NCBI RefSeq assembly: GCF_011764485.1
Contig: NZ_AP022848.1
Span: 3,810,001 to 3,874,000 of the forward strand
DNA length: 64,000 bases
Source of the DNA: Bosea sp. ANAM02
Lineage (GTDB): Bacteria; Pseudomonadota; Alphaproteobacteria; Rhizobiales; Beijerinckiaceae
Reading direction: 5' to 3'
Shown here: piece by piece, positions 42,622 to 51,509 of the stretch
How the letters are laid out: the number at the start of each line of letters is the position of its first letter
How positions within the stretch are numbered: the stretch's first letter is position 1
The notes under the pieces: generated by a model
The model's database searches: none
Told to the model about the DNA's origin: nothing
Seen by the model: the letters and a program-made list of their open reading frames with translations, nothing else
Position numbers and translations under genes: made by a program

Positions 42622-42732
42622 ATGAAGAAGATCATTCTGAGCGTTGCCGCCGTCGCGCTCCTCGGCGGCTTCGTCGCCGGTTGCGCCAAGACCGAGACCA
42701 AGCCGGTCGCCCCGATCGTCCGCAAGGGCTGA
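42622..42732 (+). CDS. 36-residue lipoprotein
   Basis: A very small lipoprotein. MKKIILSVAAVALLGGFVAG forms the signal peptide, with lipobox VAGC ahead of Cys21; the mature peptide is only 16 residues (CAKTETKPVAPIVRKG), Lys/Pro-rich. It resembles other tiny lipoproteins such as entericidins only in its size and signal. The gene is divergent from the TPR gene and is followed at 42755 by a strong terminator, which supports it being a real transcript. Ribosome binding site is weak (TGGGACTATTCCA). Function unknown. Confidence 0.75.
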   Translation: MKKIILSVAAVALLGGFVAGCAKTETKPVAPIVRKG

Positions 42733-42754
42733 TCGGCCTTCAGGCCGTACAGTA

Positions 42755-42785
42755 AAGGGCGCGCCGGAAGGCGCGCCCTTTTTTG
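42755..42785 (+). terminator. Intrinsic terminator of small lipoprotein gene
   Basis: AAGGGCGCGCC-GGAA-GGCGCGCCCTT is a perfect 11-bp stem followed by TTTT, 23 bp beyond the stop codon. Confidence 0.92.
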
Positions 42786-42805
42786 GTTCAGCCAATGTGC
42801 CGGTT

Positions 42806-42845
42806 GTCATTCCGGGGCGCGCCGCAGGCGCGAACCCGGAATGAC
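42806..42845. repeat. Short palindromic repeat GTCATTCCGGG/CCCGGAATGAC
   Basis: A perfect 11-bp inverted repeat, GTCATTCCGGG and CCCGGAATGAC, spaced by a GC-rich segment containing its own smaller palindrome CGCGCCGCAGGCGCG. It lies between the small lipoprotein and ETF-QO genes, and its ends look like those of the family A and B repeats. Confidence 0.75.
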
Positions 42846-42908
42846 AAAGGCAGTGCCGACAAAAAAGCGATCAGATCGTCGACCGTCCCAGAGACAAGCC
42901 GGATACGA

Positions 42909-44588
42909 TCACATATTCGCGTAGCCTGGGCCGCCGCCGCCTTCCGGCACCGTCCAGGTGATGTTCTGGGCGGGGTCCTTGATGTCGCAGGTCTTGCAGT
43001 GGACGCAGTTCTGCGCGTTGATCACGAAGCGCGGATTGGTCTTAGTCTCCGCGTTCTCGTAGACCACCTCGTAGACGCCGGCCGGGCAATAGAGCCGCGC
43101 CGGCTCGCCATAGAGCGGCAGGTTCTGCGTGATCGGGACCGACGGATCGCTCAGCTTGAGATGCGCCGGCTGGTCTTCCTCGTGATTGGTCGAGGACAGG
43201 AAGACCGAGGAGAGCTTGTCGAAGGAAATCTTGCCGTCCGGCTTCGGATAGGTGATCGGCGTGACCTCGGCCAGCGGCTTCAGCGTCGCGAAATCCGGCT
43301 TGCCGTGCTTCAGCGTGCCGAAGGGCGACCAGCCGAAAAGCTGGTTCAGCCACATGTCGATGCCGCCGAGCCCGATGCCGACGAGCGTGCCGAATTTCGA
43401 CCAGAGCGGCTTGACGTTGCGGACGAGCTTCAGGTCCTTGCCGATGGCGCTGTCGCGCCAGCTATTCTCGATCTCGACGACCTCGTCATGCTGCCGCCCG
43501 GCCTGCAGCGCCGGCACCAGCTTCTCGGCCGCCAGCATGCCGGAGAGCACGGCATTGTGGCTGCCCTTGATGCGGGGCACGTTGACGAAGCCCGCGGCGC
43601 AGCCGATCAGCGCGCCGCCGGGGAAGGTCAGCTTCGGCACGGACTGGAAACCGCCCTCGGTGATGGCGCGCGAGCCATAGGCGATGCGCTTGGCGCCCTC
43701 GAAGGTGTCGCGGATCAGCGGATGGGTCTTGAAGCGCTGGAACTCGTCGAAGGGCGAGAGCGTCGGGTTCTGGTAGTTCAGATGCACGACGAAGCCGACG
43801 GAGACCAGGTTATCGTCGAAATGGTAGAGGAAGGAGCCGCCGCCGGTCTTGTTGTCGAGCGGCCAGCCGAAGGAGTGCTGGACGCGCCCCTTGTGGAATT
43901 TCTCCGGCTTGACCTGCCAGAGTTCCTTCAGGCCGATGCCGTATTTCTGAGGCTCGCGCCCCTCGTCCAAGGCAAACCGCTTGATCGCGATCTTAGAGAG
44001 CGAGCCACGCGCACCCTCGCCCAGCAGCGTGTAGCGGCCGCGCAATTCCATGCCGCGGGTGAAGCGCTCCGAAACCGTGCCGTCCTTGGCGATGCCCATG
44101 TCGCCGGTGGCGATGCCGGCGACCGAGCCGTCCTCGTTGAAGAGCAGTTCGGCGGCGGCGAAGCCGGGATAAATCTCGACGCCGAGCGCCTCGGCGCGCG
44201 CACCCAGGAACTTGGCGACCAGCCCGAGCGAGCCGACGAAGTTGCCGTGGTTGTTCATCAGCGAGGGCATGCCGAAATTCGGCAGGCGGATGCCGTTCGG
44301 CTGGGTCAGGAAATAGAAGACGTCTTCCTTGACCTCCGTAGTCAGGGGGCGCTCGGGATCCTCGCGCCAGTCCGGCAGCAGCTTGTCGAGACCGATCGGA
44401 TCGATGACGGCGCCGGAGAGAATATGGGCGCCGACCTCGGCGCCCTTCTCGACGACAACGACGGAGATGTTCTCGTCGAGCTGCTTCAGCCGGATCGCCG
44501 CGGCCAGGCCCGCAGGGCCCGCGCCGACGATGACGACGTCATAGTCCATGCTCTCGCGCGGTTCGCTCTGCGCTTCCTTAAGATCCAT
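42909..44588 (-). CDS. Electron-transfer flavoprotein-ubiquinone oxidoreductase
   Basis: A 559-residue ETF-QO that passes electrons from ETF, used in fatty-acid and amino-acid oxidation, to ubiquinone. The N-terminal FAD-binding VVIVGAGPAGLAAAIRLKQL is clear, as are GAHILSGAVIDPIGLDKLLP and the C-terminal iron-sulfur segment with YCPAGVYEV and NAQNCVHCKTCDIKDPAQNI, which bind a 4Fe-4S cluster. Length is normal (about 550-560). The ATG at 44588 fits. Membrane attachment by hydrophobic patches is expected rather than true helices. It stands alone. Confidence 0.96.
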   Translation of the reverse strand: MDLKEAQSEPRESMDYDVVIVGAGPAGLAAAIRLKQLDENISVVVVEKGAEVGAHILSGAVIDPIGLDKLLPDWREDPERPLTTEVKEDVFYFLTQPNGIRLPNFGMPSLMNNHGNFVGSLGLVAKFLGARAEALGVEIYPGFAAAELLFNEDGSVAGIATGDMGIAKDGTVSERFTRGMELRGRYTLLGEGARGSLSKIAIKRFALDEGREPQKYGIGLKELWQVKPEKFHKGRVQHSFGWPLDNKTGGGSFLYHFDDNLVSVGFVVHLNYQNPTLSPFDEFQRFKTHPLIRDTFEGAKRIAYGSRAITEGGFQSVPKLTFPGGALIGCAAGFVNVPRIKGSHNAVLSGMLAAEKLVPALQAGRQHDEVVEIENSWRDSAIGKDLKLVRNVKPLWSKFGTLVGIGLGGIDMWLNQLFGWSPFGTLKHGKPDFATLKPLAEVTPITYPKPDGKISFDKLSSVFLSSTNHEEDQPAHLKLSDPSVPITQNLPLYGEPARLYCPAGVYEVVYENAETKTNPRFVINAQNCVHCKTCDIKDPAQNITWTVPEGGGGPGYANM

Positions 44589-44723
44589 CCTGCCCTCCGC
44601 CTCAGCAGCCGCGCCGCATGATAGTTTATATATGAACTATTTCGCCAGATCGTTCAATGCCGGCTTAAGCTGGATCGCCGCGCGTCCGAACGGACGCGGC
44701 GATGGCGATCTAGCCATTTGTTA

Positions 44724-44769
44724 TCGCACCGGATTTTTCCGAAAAGTGGAATCCACTTTTCGGTGCGAT
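44724..44769. repeat. Inverted repeat CCGAAAAGTGGA/TCCACTTTTCGG
   Basis: CCGAAAAGTGGA (44739-44750) and TCCACTTTTCGG (44752-44763) are perfect arms, set within outer arms ATCGCACCGG and CGGTGCGAT. I recall similar elements in many Rhizobiales genomes. It stands in the divergent gap before the UDG gene. Confidence 0.8.
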
Positions 44770-44861
44770 GCTATAGTCTGGAACCCCTCTATCCAAGCGT
44801 GCGTTCCATTTTGCAACTGCGTCGGCTCGCGAAGCGGCCTTGCAGGGTATAGGATACCCCT

Positions 44862-45692
44862 ATGAACCTGTCCGATGCAGTCGGCCCTGACGCGCCCGAT
44901 CCCTACGAGCTTTTGAGCTGGTACGCCGAGATGGGCGTCACCGAGGCGCTCGACGAAACGCCGCGCGACCATTTCACCGATCCGGTCCCCGCCGGGGAGC
45001 GCGGCGGCGGACAGCCGCGCCTGCGTCCTCTGCCCGGCCGTCCGGCCGCGCCCGTGCGGCCGATCGCAGCCGCTGCGACGGCGCCGGACGACGCGACGGT
45101 GAGCGCCAGGGCGATGGCGCGGGAGGCGCGCACGCTCGACGAACTGAAGACGGCACTCGCCGGTTTCGAGGGCTGCGCGCTCAAGGCCACCGCCAAGAAC
45201 CTCGTCTTCGCCGACGGCAACCCGCAGGGACGGGTGATGATGGTCGGCGAGGCGCCCGGCGCCGACGAGGACCGGATCGGCCTGCCTTTCGTCGGCCGCT
45301 CCGGGCAATTGCTCGACCGCATGCTGGCCGCGATCGGGCTGAGTCGTAAGGACGACGTCTATATCGCCAACCTGCTGCCCTGGCGCCCGCCGGGCAACCG
45401 CACGCCGACGCCGCAGGAAGTGGCGATCTGCCTGCCCTTCATCCAGCGCCAGATCGAGCTTGCCGACCCCGATATCCTGGTCTGCGTCGGCGGGCCTTCG
45501 GCTCAGGGCCTGCTCGGCTTCACCGGCATCCTGCGCTCGCGCGGCAAATGGGTGGAATACGATACCGGCACGCGGCGAATCCGGGCGATCGCCACGCTGC
45601 ACCCGGCCTATCTGCTGCGCCGCCCGCTCGACAAGCGCCTCGCCTGGCGCGACCTGCGGGCGCTGAAGGCGGCGCTGGAGCGACCGAATTAG
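44862..45692 (+). CDS. Uracil-DNA glycosylase family protein (UDG family 4-like)
   Basis: A 276-residue uracil-DNA glycosylase that would remove uracil from DNA in base excision repair. Motif A is GEAPGADED (129-137), with PFVGRSGQLLDRML after it, and motif B is HPAYLLRRP (His247). The first 80 residues are a disordered Pro/Ala-rich stretch. Family-4 enzymes use four Cys for a 4Fe-4S cluster; here I see Cys105, Cys190 and Cys208, but the residue three before Cys105 is Phe102 instead of Cys. The cluster may be absent or bound differently. Start at ATG 44862. Confidence 0.88.
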   Translation: MNLSDAVGPDAPDPYELLSWYAEMGVTEALDETPRDHFTDPVPAGERGGGQPRLRPLPGRPAAPVRPIAAAATAPDDATVSARAMAREARTLDELKTALAGFEGCALKATAKNLVFADGNPQGRVMMVGEAPGADEDRIGLPFVGRSGQLLDRMLAAIGLSRKDDVYIANLLPWRPPGNRTPTPQEVAICLPFIQRQIELADPDILVCVGGPSAQGLLGFTGILRSRGKWVEYDTGTRRIRAIATLHPAYLLRRPLDKRLAWRDLRALKAALERPN

Positions 45693-45711
45693 AAACCCTC
45701 CCATCGCTCAG

Positions 45712-45821
45712 TCCTCATCCTGAGAAGCGCCGCAGGCGCGCCTCGAAGGATGTTCCAGATGGTTCCGGAGCCTCCTGGACCATCCTTCGATACGCCGCTT
45801 CCCGGCTCCTCAGGATGAGGG
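45712..45821. repeat. Palindromic intergenic repeat, family C copy 2
   Basis: A 110-bp copy of the family: CCTCATCCTGAGAAGC on the left and CTCCTCAGGATGAGG on the right, with GCCTCGAAGGATG and CATCCTTCGATACGCC as inner arms. It occupies much of the 269-bp gap between the UDG and YpfJ-type genes. Confidence 0.88.
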
Positions 45822-45961
45822 CTCGGGTTGGATGGACACGATCGCGTCTAGCTGCGGGAACAGCCGCAGTCAGCCGGCGTTCAGGACCAGCCTGCAATGA
45901 CGACTTGAGTTCCCCGCTTCTCCCGGCGAGATTGCGGGGACGTTTCGCCGAGGACGCCTTC

Positions 45962-46843
45962 ATGCAATGGGAAGATTACCGCCAGTCCGAGAATCTCGAG
46001 GACAGGCGCGGCAGCGGCGGCGGCTTCGCCGGCATGCCGGGCGGGCGCGGCGGCCTCGGCATCGGAACGATGGTGGTGCTCGGCCTGCTCGGCTGGGCGC
46101 TCGGAATCGATCCGCGCCTGCTCATCGGCGGCGCCGAACTGATCGGCGGCATCGGCGGGCGCCCTCAGACGCAGGAGACGCGCCGCTCCTCCGGCCCGCC
46201 GCAGGACGAGATGGGCCGCTTCGTCTCGGCCGTGCTGGCGCAGAACGAGGATATCTGGTCGAAGGTTTTGCCGCAGCAGGCCAACACCCGCTATCAGCCG
46301 CCCCGGCTCGTGCTGTTCTCCGGCGTCGACCGATCCGGCTGCGGTACCGCCCAGGCGGCGATGGGACCGTTCTATTGCCCGGTCGACAAGAAGGTCTATC
46401 TCGACACCTCCTTCTTCCAGGAGATGCAACGCAAGCTCGGCGGCGGCGGCGACTTCGCCTATGCCTATGTCGTCGGCCACGAGGTCGGCCATCACATCCA
46501 GAACCTGCTTGGCATCCTGCCCAAGGCCAATCAGCTGCGCGAGCGCTCCTCGGAGCGCGACGCTAACGCGATCTCGGTCCGGATCGAATTGCAGGCCGAC
46601 TGCTTCGCCGGCGTCTGGGCGCATAACATCCAGGCGATGGGCCGGCTCGACCAGGGCGATATCGAAGAAGCGCTCCGCTCGGCCGCGGCGATCGGTGACG
46701 ACAAGCTGCAGCAGGCCTCGCAGGGCGTGGTCGTGCCGGATTCCTTCACGCACGGCTCTTCGGCGCAGCGCACGCGCTGGTTCAATGTCGGCTTCCAGTC
46801 AGGCTCGATGCAGCGCTGCGACACATTCCGGAATCAGGTCTAG
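45962..46843 (+). CDS. YpfJ-type neutral zinc metallopeptidase
   Basis: A 293-residue zinc-metallopeptidase-like membrane protein of the YpfJ family. The N-terminus (MQWEDYRQSENLEDRRG) is typical, followed by one membrane helix (about 33-50) and a globular domain. Zinc ligands are visible: HEVGHH (His173, Glu174, His177) with Glu209 in IELQADCFAGVWA as third ligand. The proteolytic activity of the family is not well shown. The start is the ATG at 45962; a longer frame upstream is repeat DNA. Downstream lies a hairpin at 46920-46946. Confidence 0.92.
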   Translation: MQWEDYRQSENLEDRRGSGGGFAGMPGGRGGLGIGTMVVLGLLGWALGIDPRLLIGGAELIGGIGGRPQTQETRRSSGPPQDEMGRFVSAVLAQNEDIWSKVLPQQANTRYQPPRLVLFSGVDRSGCGTAQAAMGPFYCPVDKKVYLDTSFFQEMQRKLGGGGDFAYAYVVGHEVGHHIQNLLGILPKANQLRERSSERDANAISVRIELQADCFAGVWAHNIQAMGRLDQGDIEEALRSAAAIGDDKLQQASQGVVVPDSFTHGSSAQRTRWFNVGFQSGSMQRCDTFRNQV

Positions 46844-46919
46844 AGCGCGACCGCCTGCGGGTCGGGGGCCTCTGATCGAGACACAGCGCATCCAGCGGAT
46901 TTCCCGCTTCGGAAAGCAG

Positions 46920-46946
46920 AACGGGCCCGAACGGGCCCGCGATTTT
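46920..46946 (+). terminator. Hairpin downstream of YpfJ-type gene
   Basis: ACGGGCCC-GAAC-GGGCCCGC followed by GATTTTC is a GC-rich stem with a short T-run, about 77 bp after the metallopeptidase stop. It could also end the minus-strand 41-residue gene. Confidence 0.6.
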
Positions 46947-46999
46947 CAGCTTCGATGCGGAGGGCCGTTCCAGCCCTCCGCCTGGTATTCATGGAGCCT

Positions 47000-47125
47000 T
47001 CAGTTCCAGAATCCTTCCTGATGCACGCGTGGCGAGAACGTATCCTCGTCCTCCTGCTGTTCCTCGCGTTTGTCCTCGTCGCGCTCCGCTTCGAGCGCAG
47101 AACAGGGATCGTGCCTTTCAAGCAT
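47000..47125 (-). CDS. 41-residue acidic small protein
   Basis: A short gene found by eye. The minus strand has AAAGGAG, then 6 nt, then ATG at 47125, a near-ideal ribosome binding site. The product has 14 acidic residues among 41, in a central stretch of ERDEDKREEQQEDED, preceded by MLERHDPCSALEA and ending FSPRVHQEGFWN. It has no signal or membrane segment. I do not know a family. The opposite strand encodes a hydrophobic frame as a mirror effect of the acidic codons but lacks a ribosome binding site. Function unknown. Confidence 0.62.
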   Translation of the reverse strand: MLERHDPCSALEAERDEDKREEQQEDEDTFSPRVHQEGFWN

Positions 47126-47277
47126 GGGTCTCTCCTTTCGAAGGTCTGAGGGAGGTGCTTTGGCAACCGTCAACATATGAACTTATGCTGCGACGCACAA
47201 GTTCCGCCCGGACATGCGAGCTGCCATGCGGCTTTGGCATGACCGCCCGATGACAGCCCCGCGTGCCGGAAAGCAGC

Positions 47278-47763
47278 TCAGCCAGCCCGCTCCCGCAGAA
47301 CCGGCAAGCGCACCGGAGCGCCGTCGAGACGACCGGCCAGCGCCATCGCTTTCGGGATAACCAGCCCTGCCGCGAGCCCCCGGCCGCCGAAGGAGAACCC
47401 GACGCGCTCACGCAGCGCGGCCACGGCCGAGCGCAACGGAATCACGGCCGGCCTCGCCGCCGACACCAGCAAATGCCGCTCCACCGCCTGGACCCAATGA
47501 GCCTGGGGGACATCGCCGGCATCGAACAGGACGAGACGATCGCCGCGCGCCTGAGCCGCCGCCTCCTGCCAGGCCTTTTCCTGTTCCGCGCGGAGATAGC
47601 GGGCTCCGGTCGCATCCGCCGCCCGCTCCGTCTCCGGCGCCCCAACGGTATCGACCAGGACCGCATGACCGAGAAAGCCCTCGGCGACCGCCGGGATCAG
47701 CACGGCAAGCGTCGCGGCGAGCGCCTGCTGGGAACCATCGCTGCGGATCACGGCTGTTAGCAT
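47278..47763 (-). CDS. Short GT2-like glycosyltransferase-related protein
   Basis: A 161-residue protein that looks like the N-terminal half of a GT-A glycosyltransferase. MLTAVIRSDGSQQALAATLA, then GARYLRAEQEKAWQEAAAQA and RLVLFDAGDVPQAHWVQAVE correspond to the nucleotide-binding portion, with DAGD in the place of the DxD motif. It lacks the acceptor half of full-length enzymes, so it may be a degenerate or specialised form. The ATG at 47763 is divergent from the radical SAM gene and shares its promoter region, which contains the LexA-type box. Function uncertain. Confidence 0.68.
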   Translation of the reverse strand: MLTAVIRSDGSQQALAATLAVLIPAVAEGFLGHAVLVDTVGAPETERAADATGARYLRAEQEKAWQEAAAQARGDRLVLFDAGDVPQAHWVQAVERHLLVSAARPAVIPLRSAVAALRERVGFSFGGRGLAAGLVIPKAMALAGRLDGAPVRLPVLRERAG

Positions 47764-47817
47764 GGGCAAAATCCTATGCCGCAACGCAGCATGCCACAAT
47801 CCCGCCGCTTGCCTTTT

Positions 47818-47832
47818 GTTCTCTATATGTTC
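47818..47832. promoter_or_regulatory. LexA-type SOS box (GTTC-N7-GTTC)
   Basis: GTTC-TCTATAT-GTTC matches exactly the direct-repeat operator of alphaproteobacterial LexA, with the AT-rich spacer typical of real sites. It lies 56 bp before the PA0069-family ATG and 54 bp before the start of the GT2-like gene on the other strand, where a repressor would block either promoter. Confidence 0.78.
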
Positions 47833-47888
47833 ACTCTACATGAGACCAGAGAGCGCCGATTCCCGGTGCCGGTCGCGGTTCGGAAGCC

Positions 47889-49082
47889 ATGCCCCAGGCC
47901 AGACCCACCTCACGGCCCTTCCCGGCGGCCCAGCCCCTGCGGCGGGCCGACAGGGAGCCGAGCGTCTCGGCGCCGGTCGTCGCGCCCGCCGACCCGATGG
48001 CCTATATCGGCCACCGCATCGACCCGGACAGGCGGCGCGGGCGCGGTGCCACGATCAATCCGGGCGGACGCTACGAGGCGGAGCAGCGCGTCAGCGAGGA
48101 TGACGGCTGGGGCTCGCTGGAGGAGCTGCCGCCGTTCTCGACCGAGATCGCCTATGAGAAGGCGCGCACCATCATCACGCGCAACGACTCGCCCGACATC
48201 TCCTTCGACCGCTCGATCAATCCCTATCGCGGCTGCGAGCATGGCTGCGTCTACTGCTTCGCCCGGCCGACCCATGCCTATCTCGGCCTGTCGCCCGGTC
48301 TCGACTTCGAGAGCAAGCTGACGGCCAAGCCCGATGCGGCCGCTTTGCTGGAAAAGGAACTCTCATCCCCCTTCTATCAGCCGCGCACCATCGCGATCGG
48401 CACCAATACCGACGCCTATCAGCCGATCGAGAAAAAGCTGCGGATCATGCGCCAGATTCTGGAAGTGCTGGCCAAGTTCAACCACCCGGTCGGCATCGTC
48501 ACGAAATCGGCGCTGGTCCAACGCGACATCGACATCCTCGCGCCGATGGCGGAGAAAGGACTGGTCAAGGTCGCGCTCTCGGTGACGACGCTCGACCCGA
48601 AGACCGCGCGCGGTATGGAACCGCGCGCCGCCTCGCCGGCCAAGCGGCTGGAGACGATCAGGAAGCTGTCGGAGGCCGGCATTCCCGTCACCGTTCTGGT
48701 CGCGCCGATCATCCCGGCGATCAACGAGCACGAGATCGAGCGCATCCTCGACGCGGCGAAGGCGGCAGGCGCCGAGGCTGCCGGCTACGTCCTGCTCCGG
48801 CTGCCGCTCGAGGTTCGCGACATCGTGCAGGAATGGCTGCTGACGCATCACCCGGACAAGCTCCGGCATGTGATGTCGCTGATCCGTTCGACGCGCGGCG
48901 GCAAGGACTACGATTCGCAATGGGGCCAGCGCATGGTCGGCTCCGGCCCCTATGCCTGGATGATCGGGCGGCGCTTCGAGATGGCGGCCGAGCGCATCGG
49001 CTTCAACGCGACGCGGCGCAGGCTGCGGACCGACCTGTTCGTGAAGCCGGAGAAGGAGAAGGCGCAGTTGAGCTTGTTTTGA
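47889..49082 (+). CDS. PA0069-family radical SAM protein
   Basis: A 397-residue radical SAM protein of the PA0069 family, distantly related to spore photoproduct lyase. The 4Fe-4S motif is CEHGCVYC (Cys116, Cys120, Cys123), preceded by SFDRSINPYRGC and followed by FARPTHAYLGLSPGLDFESK. IAIGTNTDAYQPIEKKLRIM and VALSVTTLDPKTARGMEPRA are typical of the barrel. Its reaction is unknown. The upstream LexA-type box suggests induction by DNA damage, which would fit a repair or nucleic-acid role. Starts at ATG 47889. Confidence 0.93.
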   Translation: MPQARPTSRPFPAAQPLRRADREPSVSAPVVAPADPMAYIGHRIDPDRRRGRGATINPGGRYEAEQRVSEDDGWGSLEELPPFSTEIAYEKARTIITRNDSPDISFDRSINPYRGCEHGCVYCFARPTHAYLGLSPGLDFESKLTAKPDAAALLEKELSSPFYQPRTIAIGTNTDAYQPIEKKLRIMRQILEVLAKFNHPVGIVTKSALVQRDIDILAPMAEKGLVKVALSVTTLDPKTARGMEPRAASPAKRLETIRKLSEAGIPVTVLVAPIIPAINEHEIERILDAAKAAGAEAAGYVLLRLPLEVRDIVQEWLLTHHPDKLRHVMSLIRSTRGGKDYDSQWGQRMVGSGPYAWMIGRRFEMAAERIGFNATRRRLRTDLFVKPEKEKAQLSLF

Positions 49083-49101
49083 GGGATGGGTTGGCCGGCA
49101 T

Positions 49102-49195
49102 CGTCATGCTCGCCTTTGTGGCGAGCATCCACGGCTTGAACACCGCGCTCGACAAAGGAAGGCGTGGATGGCCGGGACAAGCCTGGCCATGACGG
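49102..49195. repeat. Palindromic intergenic repeat, family A copy 3
   Basis: The third family-A copy, from CGTCATGCTCGCC to GCCATGACGG, with GCGAGCATCCACGGCTTGAA and GGCGTGGATGGCCGGGACAA inside. It fills the gap between the radical SAM and rnhB genes. Confidence 0.85.
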
Positions 49196-49267
49196 TGAAA
49201 TGTCATCACATGGGACAAGGAAAAGACAGCTCTGGCCCTGCACCCCGCCCTGTTGCATAACCCCGCC

Positions 49268-49879
49268 ATGCCCGCCGATTTCAGCCGCGAAACCTCCGCC
49301 ATCACCAACGGCCTGTGGCCGCTGGTCGGGATCGACGAGGTCGGGCGCGGACCGCTGGCCGGGCCGGTCGTTGCCGCAGCGGTGATCCTCGATCCCGAGC
49401 GGGTGCCTGCCGGCCTCGACGATTCGAAGAAGCTGTCGGCTGCGATCCGCGAGGAGCTGTTCGGCGAGATCATGGAGCGGGCGCTGGCCGTTTCCGTCGC
49501 CAGCGTGACGGCGGCCGAGATCGACGCCATCAACATCCGGCAGGCGACATTGCTCGCGATGCGCCGGGCGGCGGGCGCCCTGCCGCTGGCGCCTCTGCAC
49601 ATCCTGGTCGATGGCAACGACCCGCCGCAATTCGCCTGCTCCTGCGAGGCGATCATCCAGGGCGACGGGCAGGTCGCCTCGATCGCGGCGGCCTCCATCG
49701 TCGCCAAGGTGACGCGCGACCGAATGATGGCGCGGCTGTGCAAGCGCTATCCGGCCTATGGCTTCTCCGGCCATGTCGGCTACGGCACGCCGGCTCATCG
49801 CAAAGCCATCACCGCGCATGGCCCCTGCCCCGAGCACCGCTATTCCTTCGCGCCGGTGAAGGGCATCTGGTTCCGCTAA
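49268..49879 (+). CDS. rnhB: Ribonuclease HII
   Basis: A 203-residue ribonuclease HII, which cuts RNA-DNA hybrids and single ribonucleotides in DNA. The active-site segment GIDEVGRGPLAGPVVAAAVI supplies Asp23 and Glu24; the further acidic residues lie in HILVDGND and KVTRDRMMARL. GFSGHVGYGTPAHRKAITAHG is the conserved C-terminal motif. A TTG at 49253 would extend it by five residues; ATG 49268 is preferred. Next on the same strand is ccrM. Confidence 0.95.
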   Translation: MPADFSRETSAITNGLWPLVGIDEVGRGPLAGPVVAAAVILDPERVPAGLDDSKKLSAAIREELFGEIMERALAVSVASVTAAEIDAINIRQATLLAMRRAAGALPLAPLHILVDGNDPPQFACSCEAIIQGDGQVASIAAASIVAKVTRDRMMARLCKRYPAYGFSGHVGYGTPAHRKAITAHGPCPEHRYSFAPVKGIWFR

Positions 49880-49895
49880 ACCTCGGTCCGCCGTG

Positions 49896-49986
49896 CGTCA
49901 TTCTCGGGCTTGACCCGAGAATCTCAGGCCGGAAGAAGCTCCGGCCCCTTCTGCATGAGATGCTCGGGTCAAGCCCGAGCATGACG
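49896..49986. repeat. Palindromic intergenic repeat, family B copy 2
   Basis: A 91-bp palindrome: CGTCATTCTCGGGCTTGACC with GAGAATCTC on the left and GAGATGCTCGGGTCAAGC to CGAGCATGACGG on the right. It contains a GAATC (CcrM-type GANTC) site. The rest of the 327-bp gap before ccrM (to 50206) holds a CtrA-like site but no gene. Confidence 0.85.
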
Positions 49987-50052
49987 GAGAACCCAAGTCA
50001 GAGACGTGTGGCGCACACCTTCGCCAGACTGCCGCGACGACCGGCCCAGACG

Positions 50053-50067
50053 TTAACCGCCGTTTAC
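50053..50067. promoter_or_regulatory. Near-consensus CtrA-type site upstream of ccrM
   Basis: TTAA-CCGCCGT-TTAC has one mismatch to TTAA-N7-TTAA and lies 140 bp before the ccrM ATG. In Caulobacter ccrM is transcribed by CtrA, so the position is sensible, but the site is not exact. Confidence 0.4.
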
Positions 50068-50164
50068 GAATTTCCCTTGATTGCCAATGGGCTAGGCAAA
50101 AATTGCAGCCCCAGAATGGCACGCATTTTTTTCAAAGCGGAAACCCGACCTTTACCCTGTCTGA

Positions 50165-51409
<1,245 letters not shown>

Positions 51410-51509
51410 GCCGCCGGCCGCCCGCGACCGACCCGCGATCATTCGTTCGGAGGACGCGCATCCATCACCGGTGCGTGCATCCTGAGCCTATGACAGTGGG
51501 GGTGGCAGC

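Noticed and set aside
46955..47149. A 64-codon plus-strand frame with a hydrophobic helix opposite the 41-residue acidic gene
   Set aside because: No ribosome binding site precedes any of its ATG codons. Leu/Val-rich sequence is the expected mirror of Glu/Asp codons on the other strand, which has a strong AAAGGAG.
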